Positions 31,655 to 42,500 of a DNA stretch of 51,300 bases are shown piece by piece. Position numbers and translations under genes: made by a program. Source of the stretch: Methanobrevibacter sp. (GTDB lineage: Archaea > Methanobacteriota > Methanobacteria > Methanobacteriales > Methanobacteriaceae); contig NZ_SUTI01000004.1 of the NCBI RefSeq assembly GCF_015062985.1, positions 1 to 51,300 of the forward strand. The letters run 5' to 3'. The first letter of the stretch is position 1. Each line of letters opens with the position of its first letter. Under the pieces are notes generated by a model. It was given only the letters and a program-made list of their open reading frames with translations, was not told the origin of the DNA and did not search any database.

Positions 31655-32080
31655 TTATTTTACCAATAATACAGGCACTTCAGAATTTCTTAAGAGCCTT
31701 TCTGAAACGGAACCTATTTGAGTATCAGACACATTATTTTCATCAAATGATACGAATCTGTTATTATTGGCCCCATGTGCATGAATAACGACCAAATCTG
31801 CACGGGTCTGGTCTACAATGAATTTCATATCTCTTAATGGATCTGCAGTAAGCAAATGTTCAGTGACTTCAATTCCAACAGCATTTGCCTTTTCAGTAAT
31901 TTTGGCCAAAATAGCATCACCGGAATCCTCTTCCGAATCGTAGCTGCTGAATGAAAATTCTTCCAGAACGTGGACGGCGGCAATCTTTGAGTTGAACTTT
32001 TGGGCTATCTCAATAGCAATGTCAGCTGCCTCAAATCCATAATCTGACCCGTCAACAGGAACTGCAATAACATCAAACAT
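31655..32080 (-). CDS. Universal stress protein (UspA fold)
   Basis: A 141-aa UspA-fold protein: start MFDVIAVPVDGSDYG (1-15), a helix, strand KIAAVHVLEEFSF (about 38-50), and ADLVVIHAHGANNN near 98-111, ending RNSEVPVLLVK. The usual nucleotide motif G-x2-G-x9-G-S/T is altered: after HGA the glycine is replaced in a longer insert, although GSVSERLL remains, so ATP binding may be weak. Start at the ATG at 32080 behind GGTGAT; a GTG at 32089 is inside the SD. It is 5 nt behind atwA, so co-translation with the methyl-CoM reductase activator is likely. Confidence 0.8.
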   Translation of the reverse strand: MFDVIAVPVDGSDYGFEAADIAIEIAQKFNSKIAAVHVLEEFSFSSYDSEEDSGDAILAKITEKANAVGIEVTEHLLTADPLRDMKFIVDQTRADLVVIHAHGANNNRFVSFDENNVSDTQIGSVSERLLRNSEVPVLLVK

Positions 32081-32085
32081 CAAAA

Positions 32086-33789
32086 TCACCCTTTAAGGTA
32101 GTCGGCATGGCAGAAATCAATGAAATTATCAACGATTTCATCAATGTTTTCACTGTCATCAATGATTTTCCCATCATCCATGAATATTGCCCTGTTGGAC
32201 AATTCCTTAATGAAATCGGTATTGTGTGAAATCATTACAATGGTAATTCCATAATCCTTTGAGATTGTTTTTAAAGCATTTGTTACATCCCTTAAAGTAA
32301 CAGGGTCCAAATCTCCAAATGGTTCATCCAAAAGCAGGAATTTAGGTCTTGAAATCAATATCAATGCGAGCATTACACGAACCTTCTGTCCACCTGACAA
32401 CTCGTAGGATTTCCTGTGCAATATGCTCATGTCCAAATCAAGGCTTTCAAAGATATCAGCCACTGCCTCTTTTGTTGCAGTCTCAGGGAATTTCGGGAAC
32501 AGGTCATCCAAAATATCGGAATCAAGTCCAACCTGCATTAAACGGTCACGTGCCTCAGTTTCAGGCAAATCTGTGAGCAGATAAAATGAATCCAATAACT
32601 CTTCACTAATGCCAACATTTCTAGCCCTTTTCTGAGCTTCCTTAACAATATTGTCATTTTTATAACCTAAACGAACAGCTAACTGGTTTAAAACGGTAGC
32701 ATAATGGTTTAATGCAAATTCCTGATGCATGAATCCTAATTTGGATCTGATTTTCATACGGTTCATTCCAGGAATGTCAATGTCAGCCCATTCACCATCA
32801 TCCAATTTGTATAGCACTTCTCCCCTGTCAGGGTCATCCAATCCTCCAAGCATTCTTAGGAGTACGGTTTTTCCCGCACCGCTTGGACCGATGATGCTTA
32901 GGATATTTTCCTTTTGGACCTTGAAATTAATGTCCTCAATCTGAAGAACTTCACCGCCTGTCAGCAAGTAGAACCTTTTGTAGATGTCTTTTGCCTCCAT
33001 GACATCCTCATCGGTTGATATGTTTTTGATATCTACGATTTCATCCATATCCTCCATGAACTCATCACAGATTCTTTCAGGAGTGCCTTCATCAGCAATT
33101 TCACCGTCTTCAAGTAAAATTACCCTATCAGCCAGGTATTTCTGTACATCCGGCAAGTGGGACACGACAATTACAGTAATATTCAATTCCTTGTTGATTT
33201 TTTTAACTGCATCCAATATTTCCTGTTTGGTTTTAGGGCATGCCATGGTAGCAGGTTCGTCAAGAAGCAAAGCTTTAGGGCGTTTTGCAAGTTGCCTTGC
33301 CATAATAAGCCTTTGCTTTTCACCTCCGCTTAAAACGGAAGCATAATGGTCTGACTTATGGGTCAATGAAACAAGCTCTAAAAGCTCATCTGCCTCATCG
33401 CCGAATTCGCTTTCCGCAAGTTCCAAATTGGCATCACCTTCATCATAATAACTGCGGGCATACAATTTTCTTAAAACGTTTTCACGCACGGTATCCGGCC
33501 ATAAGCCGAAAGACCTTTGAAGGTGGATTGCAGTTTCCTTTTTGAGATTATTGTAATAAAATTGAGAAGATTCGGAAGTTACCTTAACATCACCTACAGT
33601 GATACTTCCTTCATCAATGTGTTCAACACCTCTGAGTGCCCTTAAAAGAGTAGTTTTACCGGAACCACTTTTTCCCATGATTCCCAATATTTCTCCTTCT
33701 TCAACTTCAAAACTGACATTTTTAAGTGCACTAACAGATGTTCCGTCTGCTAATTCATATTCTTTACTTACATTTTCAACTTTTATCAT
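32086..33789 (-). CDS. atwA: Methyl-coenzyme M reductase activation component A2 (double ABC ATPase)
   Basis: Soluble ATPase of 567 aa, component A2, needed to reductively activate methyl-CoM reductase. Two ABC domains in tandem: Walker A GKSGSGKTT (about 39-47) and GPSGAGKTV (about 303-311); signature VLSGGEKQR near 155-163 and ELSGGQKVR near 455-463; Walker B LLLDEP in both halves. No transmembrane segments, which separates it from transport ABC proteins. The two halves are joined by about 30 residues. The first half has an unusual ATMACP after its Walker B. SD GGGG precedes the ATG. Divergent from an unknown 97-aa gene. Confidence 0.88.
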   Translation of the reverse strand: MIKVENVSKEYELADGTSVSALKNVSFEVEEGEILGIMGKSGSGKTTLLRALRGVEHIDEGSITVGDVKVTSESSQFYYNNLKKETAIHLQRSFGLWPDTVRENVLRKLYARSYYDEGDANLELAESEFGDEADELLELVSLTHKSDHYASVLSGGEKQRLIMARQLAKRPKALLLDEPATMACPKTKQEILDAVKKINKELNITVIVVSHLPDVQKYLADRVILLEDGEIADEGTPERICDEFMEDMDEIVDIKNISTDEDVMEAKDIYKRFYLLTGGEVLQIEDINFKVQKENILSIIGPSGAGKTVLLRMLGGLDDPDRGEVLYKLDDGEWADIDIPGMNRMKIRSKLGFMHQEFALNHYATVLNQLAVRLGYKNDNIVKEAQKRARNVGISEELLDSFYLLTDLPETEARDRLMQVGLDSDILDDLFPKFPETATKEAVADIFESLDLDMSILHRKSYELSGGQKVRVMLALILISRPKFLLLDEPFGDLDPVTLRDVTNALKTISKDYGITIVMISHNTDFIKELSNRAIFMDDGKIIDDSENIDEIVDNFIDFCHADYLKG

Positions 33790-33791
33790 TA

Positions 33792-33870
33792 TTTATGCCC
33801 CATTAATATTAATACAAATTTATATTAATGAAAGTATTTATATTTTATATTAACTTATTAAAAGAACGTG
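33792..33870. promoter_or_regulatory. Divergent promoter region with repeated ATATTAAT
   Basis: Between atwA and the 97-aa gene, ATATTAAT occurs at about 33804 and 33823 with TTAATATTAA (palindrome) at the first copy; on both sides TATA-like TTTATATTTTATATT elements fit the two start codons. AT richness limits certainty. Confidence 0.35.
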
Positions 33871-33876
33871 ATTTAA

Positions 33877-34170
33877 ATGGCAAATGAAAATAAAATTCAA
33901 GAATATGCTGACAGTTTAGAACAGGAAAAAATTATGATTGAAACTCATTTCGTAAACATTGAAAGAATTTTAAAAGACAACGAAAAGCTAGACCAGGAAA
34001 AACTTATTGGACTTATGTCTAACTTCAATACACTGAACATTCAATATGACCAGTTATGCAATGACCTAATCAAATTCATTCAAATCTTCAAAAAGGAAGA
34101 GCATGAAATCAGACTCTACAAAACTGATGAACTGATTGAACTGCTCGAAAAAAGGATAAATCAATTATAA
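33877..34170 (+). CDS. Unknown small helical protein
   Basis: A 97-aa, almost all-helical protein with no cysteine motif apart from one Cys. Heptad-like segments are at about 8-45 (YADSLEQEKIMIETHFVNIE) and 55-95 (QYDQLCNDLIKFIQIFKKEE). No signal peptide or membrane helix. GTGAT lies 5 nt before the ATG. Divergent from atwA and convergent with the zinc-ribbon gene. I do not recognise the family; a scaffold or small regulator is possible. Confidence 0.5.
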   Translation: MANENKIQEYADSLEQEKIMIETHFVNIERILKDNEKLDQEKLIGLMSNFNTLNIQYDQLCNDLIKFIQIFKKEEHEIRLYKTDELIELLEKRINQL

Positions 34171-34174
34171 GCAT

Positions 34175-34717
34175 TTAATAATTATAATTGATTATAACAT
34201 GACCACTAACATTTGTAGTTGTCTGCTCAGCTACAACTTCACCATTCCTTAAAAGTTGAACTGTAATAGGGCCTTCACCATAATCCTGCTTTTGAGCATC
34301 AATAAAAACTTTATCCCAAGAAGCACAGTCCAGTCCAAATGATTGATTGCCCTGTCCGGATTTAGTCACAATGTAATTAGGATCACCCATTTCAGCATAC
34401 CAATCACCATCATACTTGATAACCGCTCTATAAGGATAGGAGGAATCTTTACTAATGCTTCCATCATCACCAATTACGTTTAAAGATTCATCATGAGTCG
34501 GCTGAGTAAGATTGTAAACAAAAGAAAAAACAAGCAACGCTATAATTATAAACCCCAATACAATAACGACCTTTCTAACAGCATTTATATTCAATCGACT
34601 GGATCTTCTTGTATTATTAACTCTCCTTCCACCTGTATCGGCTAAAAGATATGCACAGTTATCACAATAAACGGCATCATATGCATTATCATAGCCACAC
34701 CGAGGACATTTTACCAT
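34175..34717 (-). CDS. Zinc-ribbon membrane protein with external beta domain
   Basis: A 180-aa protein. Residues 3-25 are a zinc ribbon (CPRCGYDNA ... CDNCAYLL), then a basic stretch, a transmembrane helix (about 50-72, VVIVLGFIIIALLVFSF) and an exported part containing YPYRAVIKYDGDWYAE. The domain at about 95-180 has many aromatic beta strands and ends VIINYNY. This shape (cytoplasmic zinc ribbon, single TM, outer beta domain) recurs in Methanobacteriales with unknown purpose. Its TATA-like region is just upstream at about 34750. Separate from uvrC by 101 nt. Confidence 0.65.
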   Translation of the reverse strand: MVKCPRCGYDNAYDAVYCDNCAYLLADTGGRRVNNTRRSSRLNINAVRKVVIVLGFIIIALLVFSFVYNLTQPTHDESLNVIGDDGSISKDSSYPYRAVIKYDGDWYAEMGDPNYIVTKSGQGNQSFGLDCASWDKVFIDAQKQDYGEGPITVQLLRNGEVVAEQTTTNVSGHVIINYNY

Positions 34718-34818
34718 AAATATTTACCTAACTCTATTTTGTTATAAAAACATTATAAAAATACTTCTATTTAAATTTAATGTAAAATTTGCTGTTTTTT
34801 AAAAAAAATGATAAAAGA

Positions 34819-36570
34819 TTAGTGATAATAATTATAGACATTTTCAGCGGCTTTTTGATTCATGCCGTCTATTTTTTCCAAATCTTCAATTGATGCCTTT
34901 TTTATGTTATCAATGCTTCCAAATGCCTTTAATAGATTTATTTTTCTTTTTTTGCCTATTCCAACAATATCATCAAGAGATGAAGCTTGTATATTCTTGC
35001 TTCGAAGTTTTCTATGATATGTTATTGCAAAGCGATGTGATTCATCACGCACCTGCTGAAGCAGATGAAGAGCTTTGTTGTTTTTAGGAATAATGATTGG
35101 ACGTTTAGTATTTGGAAGATATATTTCTTCAAACTCTTTGGCAAGCCCTATAATTGGAATATGAGTCAAATCCAATTTTTCCAATACTCCGCAGGCCATT
35201 CCCAATTGTCCTTTACCACCATCTATTACAATCAGGTCCGGTTCAGGGTCTGATTCAATCATTTTCAGCCTGCGGGTCAAGAGCTCTTCCATCATTGCAA
35301 AATCATTAGGACCGGGAGTTTCCATCCTGAAATGCTTATACTTTTTCTTGTCAGGCTTTGCATCCTTAAAGGATACTTTGGAGCCAACCGCAAATTCGCC
35401 GGAAATGTTACTGATATCATATCCTTCGATTACGCGCGGCAACTTTTCAAGCTTGAGGTATTTCTTAAGTTCAATCAATGAATTCTCCATCTTTTTCTTC
35501 TGATGCTTGATGATATCGGCATTCTTCTTGGCCATCTTTACAAGCCTTAACTTGACGCCCTTCTGCGGAACTTTAATTTTAACCTTGTTTCCCCTTAAGT
35601 CACTCAGCCAATCCTCAAGAAGTTCTTTTTCATCAATATCCTCATCCAAAAGAATCTGCTTAGGAATATGTCTGTTATAACCGTAATACTGCTGGATAAA
35701 TGCGAACATTATCTCGGATGATGAATCATACTGGGCTCCGCTCATTAAAAAGTCATCACGCCCAACAATCTTTCCGTTTCTTATCGGCATTATGATGACT
35801 ATGACCTCATCCTTGCTTGGAGAAATTGCAATTACATCCTGGTCCAGGTCATCATCAACCAAATCAACAAATTGCTTTTCCATAATCTCTTCAATGGAGG
35901 AAATCTGATCCCTTATCACTGCCGCCTTTTCAAACTCCTCATTTTCGGCGGCTTCAATCATTTCCACTTTAAGATTTTTGACAATGGTCGAATATTTGCC
36001 CTGGAAAAACAAGTCAATCTTATTGATTATTTCCGAATATTCCTCTTTTGTAATCCTGCCGTCACATGGAGCATAGCATAAATCAATCTGGGAATTCAGG
36101 CAAGGTCCATTCATATTTCTGCAAGTTCTTATTTTAAACAGTGATTTTAAAAACTTGACAGTCTGTTTTACAGAACCCACATCGGTAAACGGTCCGAAAT
36201 AAACTCCATTCTTGGTAACATTTCTTGTAATGACCAGTCTTGGAAAATCCTCATCTGTGATTTTAACGTAGGGATATCTCTTATCGTCTTTCAGCTGAAC
36301 GTTATATCTCGGACGATGCTTCTTGATTAATGTGGCTTCCAAAATCAGCGCTTCCTTTTCGGAATTAGTGACAATATACTCCAAGCTGTCAAAATGACTC
36401 ATGAGTATTTGAGTCTTTGGCCTGTCCAGCTTTTCCCTAAAATAAGATTTGACCCTTTTGACAAGATTTTTCGCCTTGCCTATGTAAATGATGGTGTCTG
36501 TGTCATCACGCATTATATAAACGCCGGGCTTGTTTGGCAGATTGTCTGGGGATTTGACTTTAGTTGACAT
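34819..36570 (-). CDS. uvrC: UvrABC system excinuclease subunit C
   Basis: Dual-incision nuclease of nucleotide excision repair, 583 aa. GIY-YIG domain near 12-90 (GVYIM ... IYIGKAKNL) makes the 3' cut, a cysteine-containing linker (CYAPCDG, about 166-172) follows, then the UVR domain (EEFEKAAVIRDQI, about 205-217) for UvrB. The RNase H-like 5' nuclease shows DISNISGEFAVGS near 386 and IDGGKGQLG near 450, and HhH motifs end the protein (DIVGIGKKRK, IDGMNQKAA). Begins 8 nt behind the giant helicase gene. In archaea this system is found in Methanobacteriales and some others and is probably acquired from bacteria. Confidence 0.94.
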   Translation of the reverse strand: MSTKVKSPDNLPNKPGVYIMRDDTDTIIYIGKAKNLVKRVKSYFREKLDRPKTQILMSHFDSLEYIVTNSEKEALILEATLIKKHRPRYNVQLKDDKRYPYVKITDEDFPRLVITRNVTKNGVYFGPFTDVGSVKQTVKFLKSLFKIRTCRNMNGPCLNSQIDLCYAPCDGRITKEEYSEIINKIDLFFQGKYSTIVKNLKVEMIEAAENEEFEKAAVIRDQISSIEEIMEKQFVDLVDDDLDQDVIAISPSKDEVIVIIMPIRNGKIVGRDDFLMSGAQYDSSSEIMFAFIQQYYGYNRHIPKQILLDEDIDEKELLEDWLSDLRGNKVKIKVPQKGVKLRLVKMAKKNADIIKHQKKKMENSLIELKKYLKLEKLPRVIEGYDISNISGEFAVGSKVSFKDAKPDKKKYKHFRMETPGPNDFAMMEELLTRRLKMIESDPEPDLIVIDGGKGQLGMACGVLEKLDLTHIPIIGLAKEFEEIYLPNTKRPIIIPKNNKALHLLQQVRDESHRFAITYHRKLRSKNIQASSLDDIVGIGKKRKINLLKAFGSIDNIKKASIEDLEKIDGMNQKAAENVYNYYH

Positions 36571-36578
36571 GAAAAAAC

Positions 36579-39500
36579 CTATTTGAGTTCAACAATATCA
36601 TTTTCTATCTTGACTTTGTTGTTTGCAATCATCAAATCTAAAACACTATTGATTCTTGTTGCAGTCTTTTTAGAAGTTGATTTGAAACCGAAATTGCGTG
36701 AGGTTTCCTTTGCAATCTGGCCTGTTGTAACATTTTGCTTGTAGAGCAATACTGTTTCTATATTTTTGGCTATCTCCTCATCTGAAATCAGATCAATATT
36801 CGGCTTAACTCTTTTCCTGATTACAATATTGTTGTTTGAAGCATCATATAAAAAGTCTCCGATTTTGATAATATCTCCAGAGCTTTCAGCTTCACTAATT
36901 GCGGCATTGACACGTTTTTTCAGATTGGAGCCTGCCCTTTTGATATTGCATGAATCCTTGATTCTGTTTGTCACTTCCTTGACATGAATCGGACCTTCAA
37001 CATCAACAATATCATTAATTGACTTTGCCACTTTATCAATAGGCTGCTTGTACAATTCATCTGAGGAATGCATACCTATATCATCAATTTGAACATAATT
37101 TACAATTCTGTCTTCCATTTTGCCTCTAGCCGGAAGAACCTGGTCATCAAATGCCTTAAGCTGATTGTCTTTTTTATATCTTTCTCTTTCAATTTCCTTA
37201 TAATCCTCATCAGCGCTTGAAATAATATCTTCCAAAGCCTGGTCCCTATAGTTTTCATTTCTGAACTGTTCATGGACAGGAACAATGACTTCATCATCTT
37301 TTGACATTTCCTTTTCAATTCTTTGCTCTTCTTTTTCGGCGAAGGTTAATTCCTGTTCCATTTGAAGTATCTTATCTGAATCATCATCACTTGGTCTGTT
37401 GAGATAATCCATAGGGTCATACTCTTCAGTCCTATCGACAACGGATACATAATCAATTTTGGTCGGATTTTCAATTTCCTTTAATGATTTATTGATGTAC
37501 TGCATATCCTTCTTGATTCCCCTAAGTGAATCCTTAACGGATTTAGGCTTTTCTTCCTCATAATAGAAATTATTCTTTCTGAGCTTGCTTGTAACATCAT
37601 TGGCTCCTTGATAATATGTAACACCATCTCCGATTTCTTCTTTAGGTGAAGTTGGAATATCTTCAATGATTTCTTCCTCCTGAGGAATTGTTTCAGCTTC
37701 AGCAGTGAATTCATCTTCAGGATAATCTATTTTAACTTCAGATTTGAATTTAACATCTTTAACAGGCACATCCTCTTTAGGAAGTGTTACTGGGTCTATC
37801 TCCCTTTCAGGATAAACCACCCTCTCAGAAACATCAGGCTCAACATCCCTACCAGGATAAACCACCCTCTCAGAAACATCAGGCTCAACATCCCTACCAG
37901 GATAAACCACCCTCTCAGAAACTTCAGTTTCTATTTCCTTATCAGGAGAAACTTCTTTTTGCAATTCCTCATCGTCAAACAAATCATCAAGGAAACTTTC
38001 CATTGCTTTTGATACAACTTCATTAGGTTTTTTGCGATTATCGTCATTATGCAAATCAGGCAATTCATCAGTGAAAATGTTTAACTCATCGCTTTCAGTA
38101 TAATCCATTTTAGGAGATGGCCTTTCAAAGGAATCATCTTCATCACCTAAACTGTCAGTGAAAATATTCAAGTCATCATCATCGCTGACTATTTCCGCTT
38201 CCACAACTAAATCGTCTTTTGGAGCAGGTTTGTGAAGTGGAACTTCATCTTCTTCAATCACTTCTCCCCTAACAGTTTCAACCTCTTCTTTTTCAAGATG
38301 TGGTTCGCCGGTGACAACATCTGAAATAAATGATTTGACATAACCTGTTCTATTAGGTTTATGTCTGCGAGCTTGTGGTTTTTCATCAATTTCAATTTCC
38401 ACATTCTCTTCTGCTGAATCGGCTTCGGATTCAGGTTCTTTAACTTCCTCATCATTTATAACATGCTCATCATCATGATTATGGTCAACATAAATGTAAT
38501 CATCATCAGAACCCAAATCAACTTTATCATCTTCAGCAAAGTCGATTTTTTCATCAGAGCCTAAATCAGGCTCATCCTCTTGAACAAAGCTAACCTTTTC
38601 ATCGGAAGTGAAATCAATTTCATCATCCAATACGCGCTCATCGTCATGACTGTGATCGACGTAAATGTAATCATCATCAGAACCCAAATCAACTTTATCA
38701 TCCTCAATTTTTGGTTCTGGTGATTTTTTCTTAGATGAAGGCCTTTTAGGAGCTTCTTCAACTACTTCATCATGCTCTACAACAATATAATCATCATCTG
38801 ACTCCATATTTTCAGGAGTTTCAACAAAATCATCAGAATCCAAATCCATCTTGCTTGTGAATTTCACTTTAGATTGTGAATTGGCATCTTCAGAGCCTAA
38901 ATCTTCAACTTCAATATCCTCATTTAAAATCTGTTCGGTTGCATTTACTTCATCAAAACCAATATCATCAATTGTTTGGGCAATGTCCTCTTCCAAATCT
39001 GAGTTTTCCCCCAAATCTTTTGTGAATTTAAGTCCTGAGAACAGGGATGTTTTCTCTAATTTTTCTTCATATTCCTCATCATCTCTTAAGAATGATTTAA
39101 CTTTATCAGAGATGACTTTTGAAAATGAACCTTTGCTTTCATCAGCATAATCCTTTTCATTTTCCCATACTTCAGCATTGTCTTCAGGAGAAACCCCTTT
39201 ATCATATTCCCAAACTTCAGAATCACTATCATCATATTCTTCCTCAGTTTCCGAAGTTGTTTGCTCTTCACCATCAGTTGAGTCAATTTCGGTTTTGACA
39301 AATCCTTCATCTTCATAGTCATTACTTTCTACAGATTCAGAAGTACCCATCTCGGTTTCTACTTCGTCATTTGCAGATTCAACATCAACAAATTGTGAAG
39401 GAATATCCTCAACAACCTCATCTTCAACATTGACAAACTCAGAAGGACTATCCTCAAAAACAACCTTATCATCTTCAACATCAACATTGACAAATTCAGA

Positions 39501-42500
39501 AGGACTATCCTCAAAAACAACCTTATCATCTTCAACATCAACATTGACAAATTCAGAAGGACTTTCTTTAATAACATTATCTTCATTAATTGTTTTTTGA
39601 CCGGATTCTTCTTCAAAGAATTCTGAAGGATCAATTTCAGAAACATCAATCGGCTTTTCCAATACGTCATCATCGGCTTTTTCAACTTCAACGAAATCGG
39701 ACGGACCGATATCTTCAATGTTTACTTCATCACCGGATTGCTCTTCCTTCATTTTTCTTTCAGCTTCTTCACGTTCACGTGCAATTCTCAATTCTTCAGC
39801 TTTCTTTTCTGCTTCCAATCTTCTTTTTTCAGCCAGTTCCTTTTCTTTTTCAGATTTGCGTTTTTCTTCTGCACGTGTTTGGCGAATTGATTTTTCAACA
39901 AATTCCAAAAGTTTTTTACGTCCCAGATCCCTGTTCCTATACCAATCGGTTGACCATAAATGGTAAAGTTTCCAACCTAATCCTTTGAGCACCTGTTCAC
40001 GTAATCTGTCCCTGTCACGGGCCACCTTACTTGATGAATACATTTTTCCGTCGGTTGTGATTCCCAAAATATATTTTCCGGGATTTTCATCATCGACAAT
40101 AGCCAAGTCCACTCTAAATCCTGCACAGCCGATTTGCCTGTCAACAGTATAGCCGTTCTCTTCCAGGTAACTTGCGATTGCATCCTCGAACGGTTCATTA
40201 GTATATTCTCCGCCTTGCTGAGTTCCCAATGTTAAGTTTTCAGCATATTCCAGGAACTCCCTCAGGGATTTTACACCATAAGGCGGATTGGCTGTCAATT
40301 TCATGTCATAAGCTTTAAAGTTGGAGAATACCACACATTTTTCCCTTGCACGTGTAATCAATACGTTCAGTCTCCTTTCCCCACCGTCCTGGTTTAGCGG
40401 ACCGAAGTTGAGTGACATTTTTCTGTCTTCATCATAACCGTATCCAACACTGATTAGGATAACGTCCCTTTCATCCCCTTGTATTGTCTCAAGGTTTTTA
40501 ACAAAGAACCTCTCTTCTTTATTCTCTGAGAATAACGGTTCAAATTCCGGTCTTTCCTTACGTTTTACTTCCAATGCTTCCAATATCGCATTTTTTTGAG
40601 CAACGGAAAATGTTCCAACACCCAGACTCTTTGTATCACCATACTTTTCAAAGTGGTTGAAAATCTCTTCTGCAACGTCTTGAGCCTCCAGAGGATTTGC
40701 AGATGATGAACCCCTATGGTAAGCAGTGTTCGGGTTATAATGGAACTTCAAACCGAGTTCAGGGTCATTGTGTGAAGGTGAAGGGTAAACTAATAAGTCG
40801 TCATCGTAAAATTCCCTGTTTGAAACTGTAATCAAGGATTCGTGGCGGCTACGGTAGTGCCATTTAAGCATTTTTACAGGGAATGAAAGTTTACATAAAT
40901 GCAGGATACTTTCCATATCGAGGGATGTGGCTTCCTCTTCATCGCTATCTGCATCTGACATCTGGTCGAAAAATGAAGTAGGAGGCAGTTGTTGGGTATC
41001 TCCCATGACCACTGCAGTTTTTCCTCTCATGAATGCTCCGAGTGCATCTTCAGGTTTTACCTGACTTGCTTCGTCAAAAATAACTACATCAAACTGCAAT
41101 TCTTCGTTAGTCGGATCCAAATATTGTGCGATAGACAGTGGAGACATCATGAAACAAGGTTTAATCTGTTTTATCATTCCTCCTGCTTTTTCCAGAAGTT
41201 TTCTTACAGGCATGTGTCCGCTTTTTCTTGTGAACTCACCTGCAAGTATCTTTGCCTGAGGATTTTCTGTTCCTCCAAAGATTTTAGGGATATTGCTGTT
41301 CAGCTTTTGGAATATCCTTTTTCTGTTTAAAACAAGAATCTTTTTATCCAAATCTTTGAATTCCCTGATTCTGTTTTCATGAAGCTCACCGACAAATGTT
41401 GCGAGTTCATGGTTTTCAACAAATAATATATTTAATAATGAATCTGCAAAGTTTCCTTCAACCAATGCCTCGATATCCTCTTTTTTAATGTTTCTTTTCT
41501 CGATTGAATCTACAAACATTTTGGCATTGGATGATTTAAGTGCATTTTTGGTATTAAGGTATTGTGACCATAAGTGAAGGCTTGATAACTGTCCTCTCCA
41601 GTTGTACAATTGCTCCTGCCATGCCTCAAACGGAACGTCTCCTGTTTCCCTTTTAAAGATAAGTTTGCTTCTTGGGTTTAGCTTATCCTTAAGCCTGGTT
41701 AGAACCCTTACAAATTCTTCACCTGAGTCAATGTATTCGGCAAGGTCCCTTTCCGGCTTAATGTCAAACAGGTCCTTGCTCATCAAATCTATTGTATTTT
41801 GGGAAAATGTTCCTTCACGGACAAGTGCTGTAAATTCGCTCATCCATTTTGCAATTGCCTTCAAATCATTTGCATTTGCATTAAGGTGCCAATAGCCACC
41901 ATAGTATTTTTTACCTAAAGCTTCATTGGCTTCCAGATTTTTCCTTAATTTAATTACTGCCTTTGCTTCCTGCAAATCCCTTATGATTTCATCAACACTT
42001 CCTGGAACCGGCACTGCATAATACCTTTCGACAAGTTCAATGTGCTGTTTGTTGTTAAAGAATCTGAATTTCTTGTGGGAAATGTTTCTTAACTCGTATA
42101 TCAGCCTGTCAATATCTGCCTGGAAAATGCTTTGGTTGAATTTGGTTAAAGCTCCGGCATACTTCTGATACTTTTCAAGTTCATATATTAACTTAAATGC
42201 ATCGTCATTGTTAGTATTCCATGCACCTGATTTGATTATGCTTCCGTCAATCAGTTCCGCATTTTGGGATTTGATGACCTCAAAGGCTGAAAGCGAATTC
42301 TGGAACTCGTTTAAGGTGTCCGGCTGCTTTATTCCATAAATGTCATAAACCCTTCCGCGCTCGACAAGGAAATTGTCCAATGCAAACAATGTATCATTTA
42401 TCAGCATTTCGATTTCCCTTAAATCGGCCGGAAGCAGACTTTTAGGAGCGCATTTGCTCCAAGGATTTTCCTTTGAAATGGTCTGATAAAGCTCTGCCAG

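Noticed and set aside
37810..39565. Regular direct repeats suggesting a CRISPR-like array
   Set aside because: Units are 45 and 57 bp, tandem without spacers and in frame with the giant protein; they are coding repeats.
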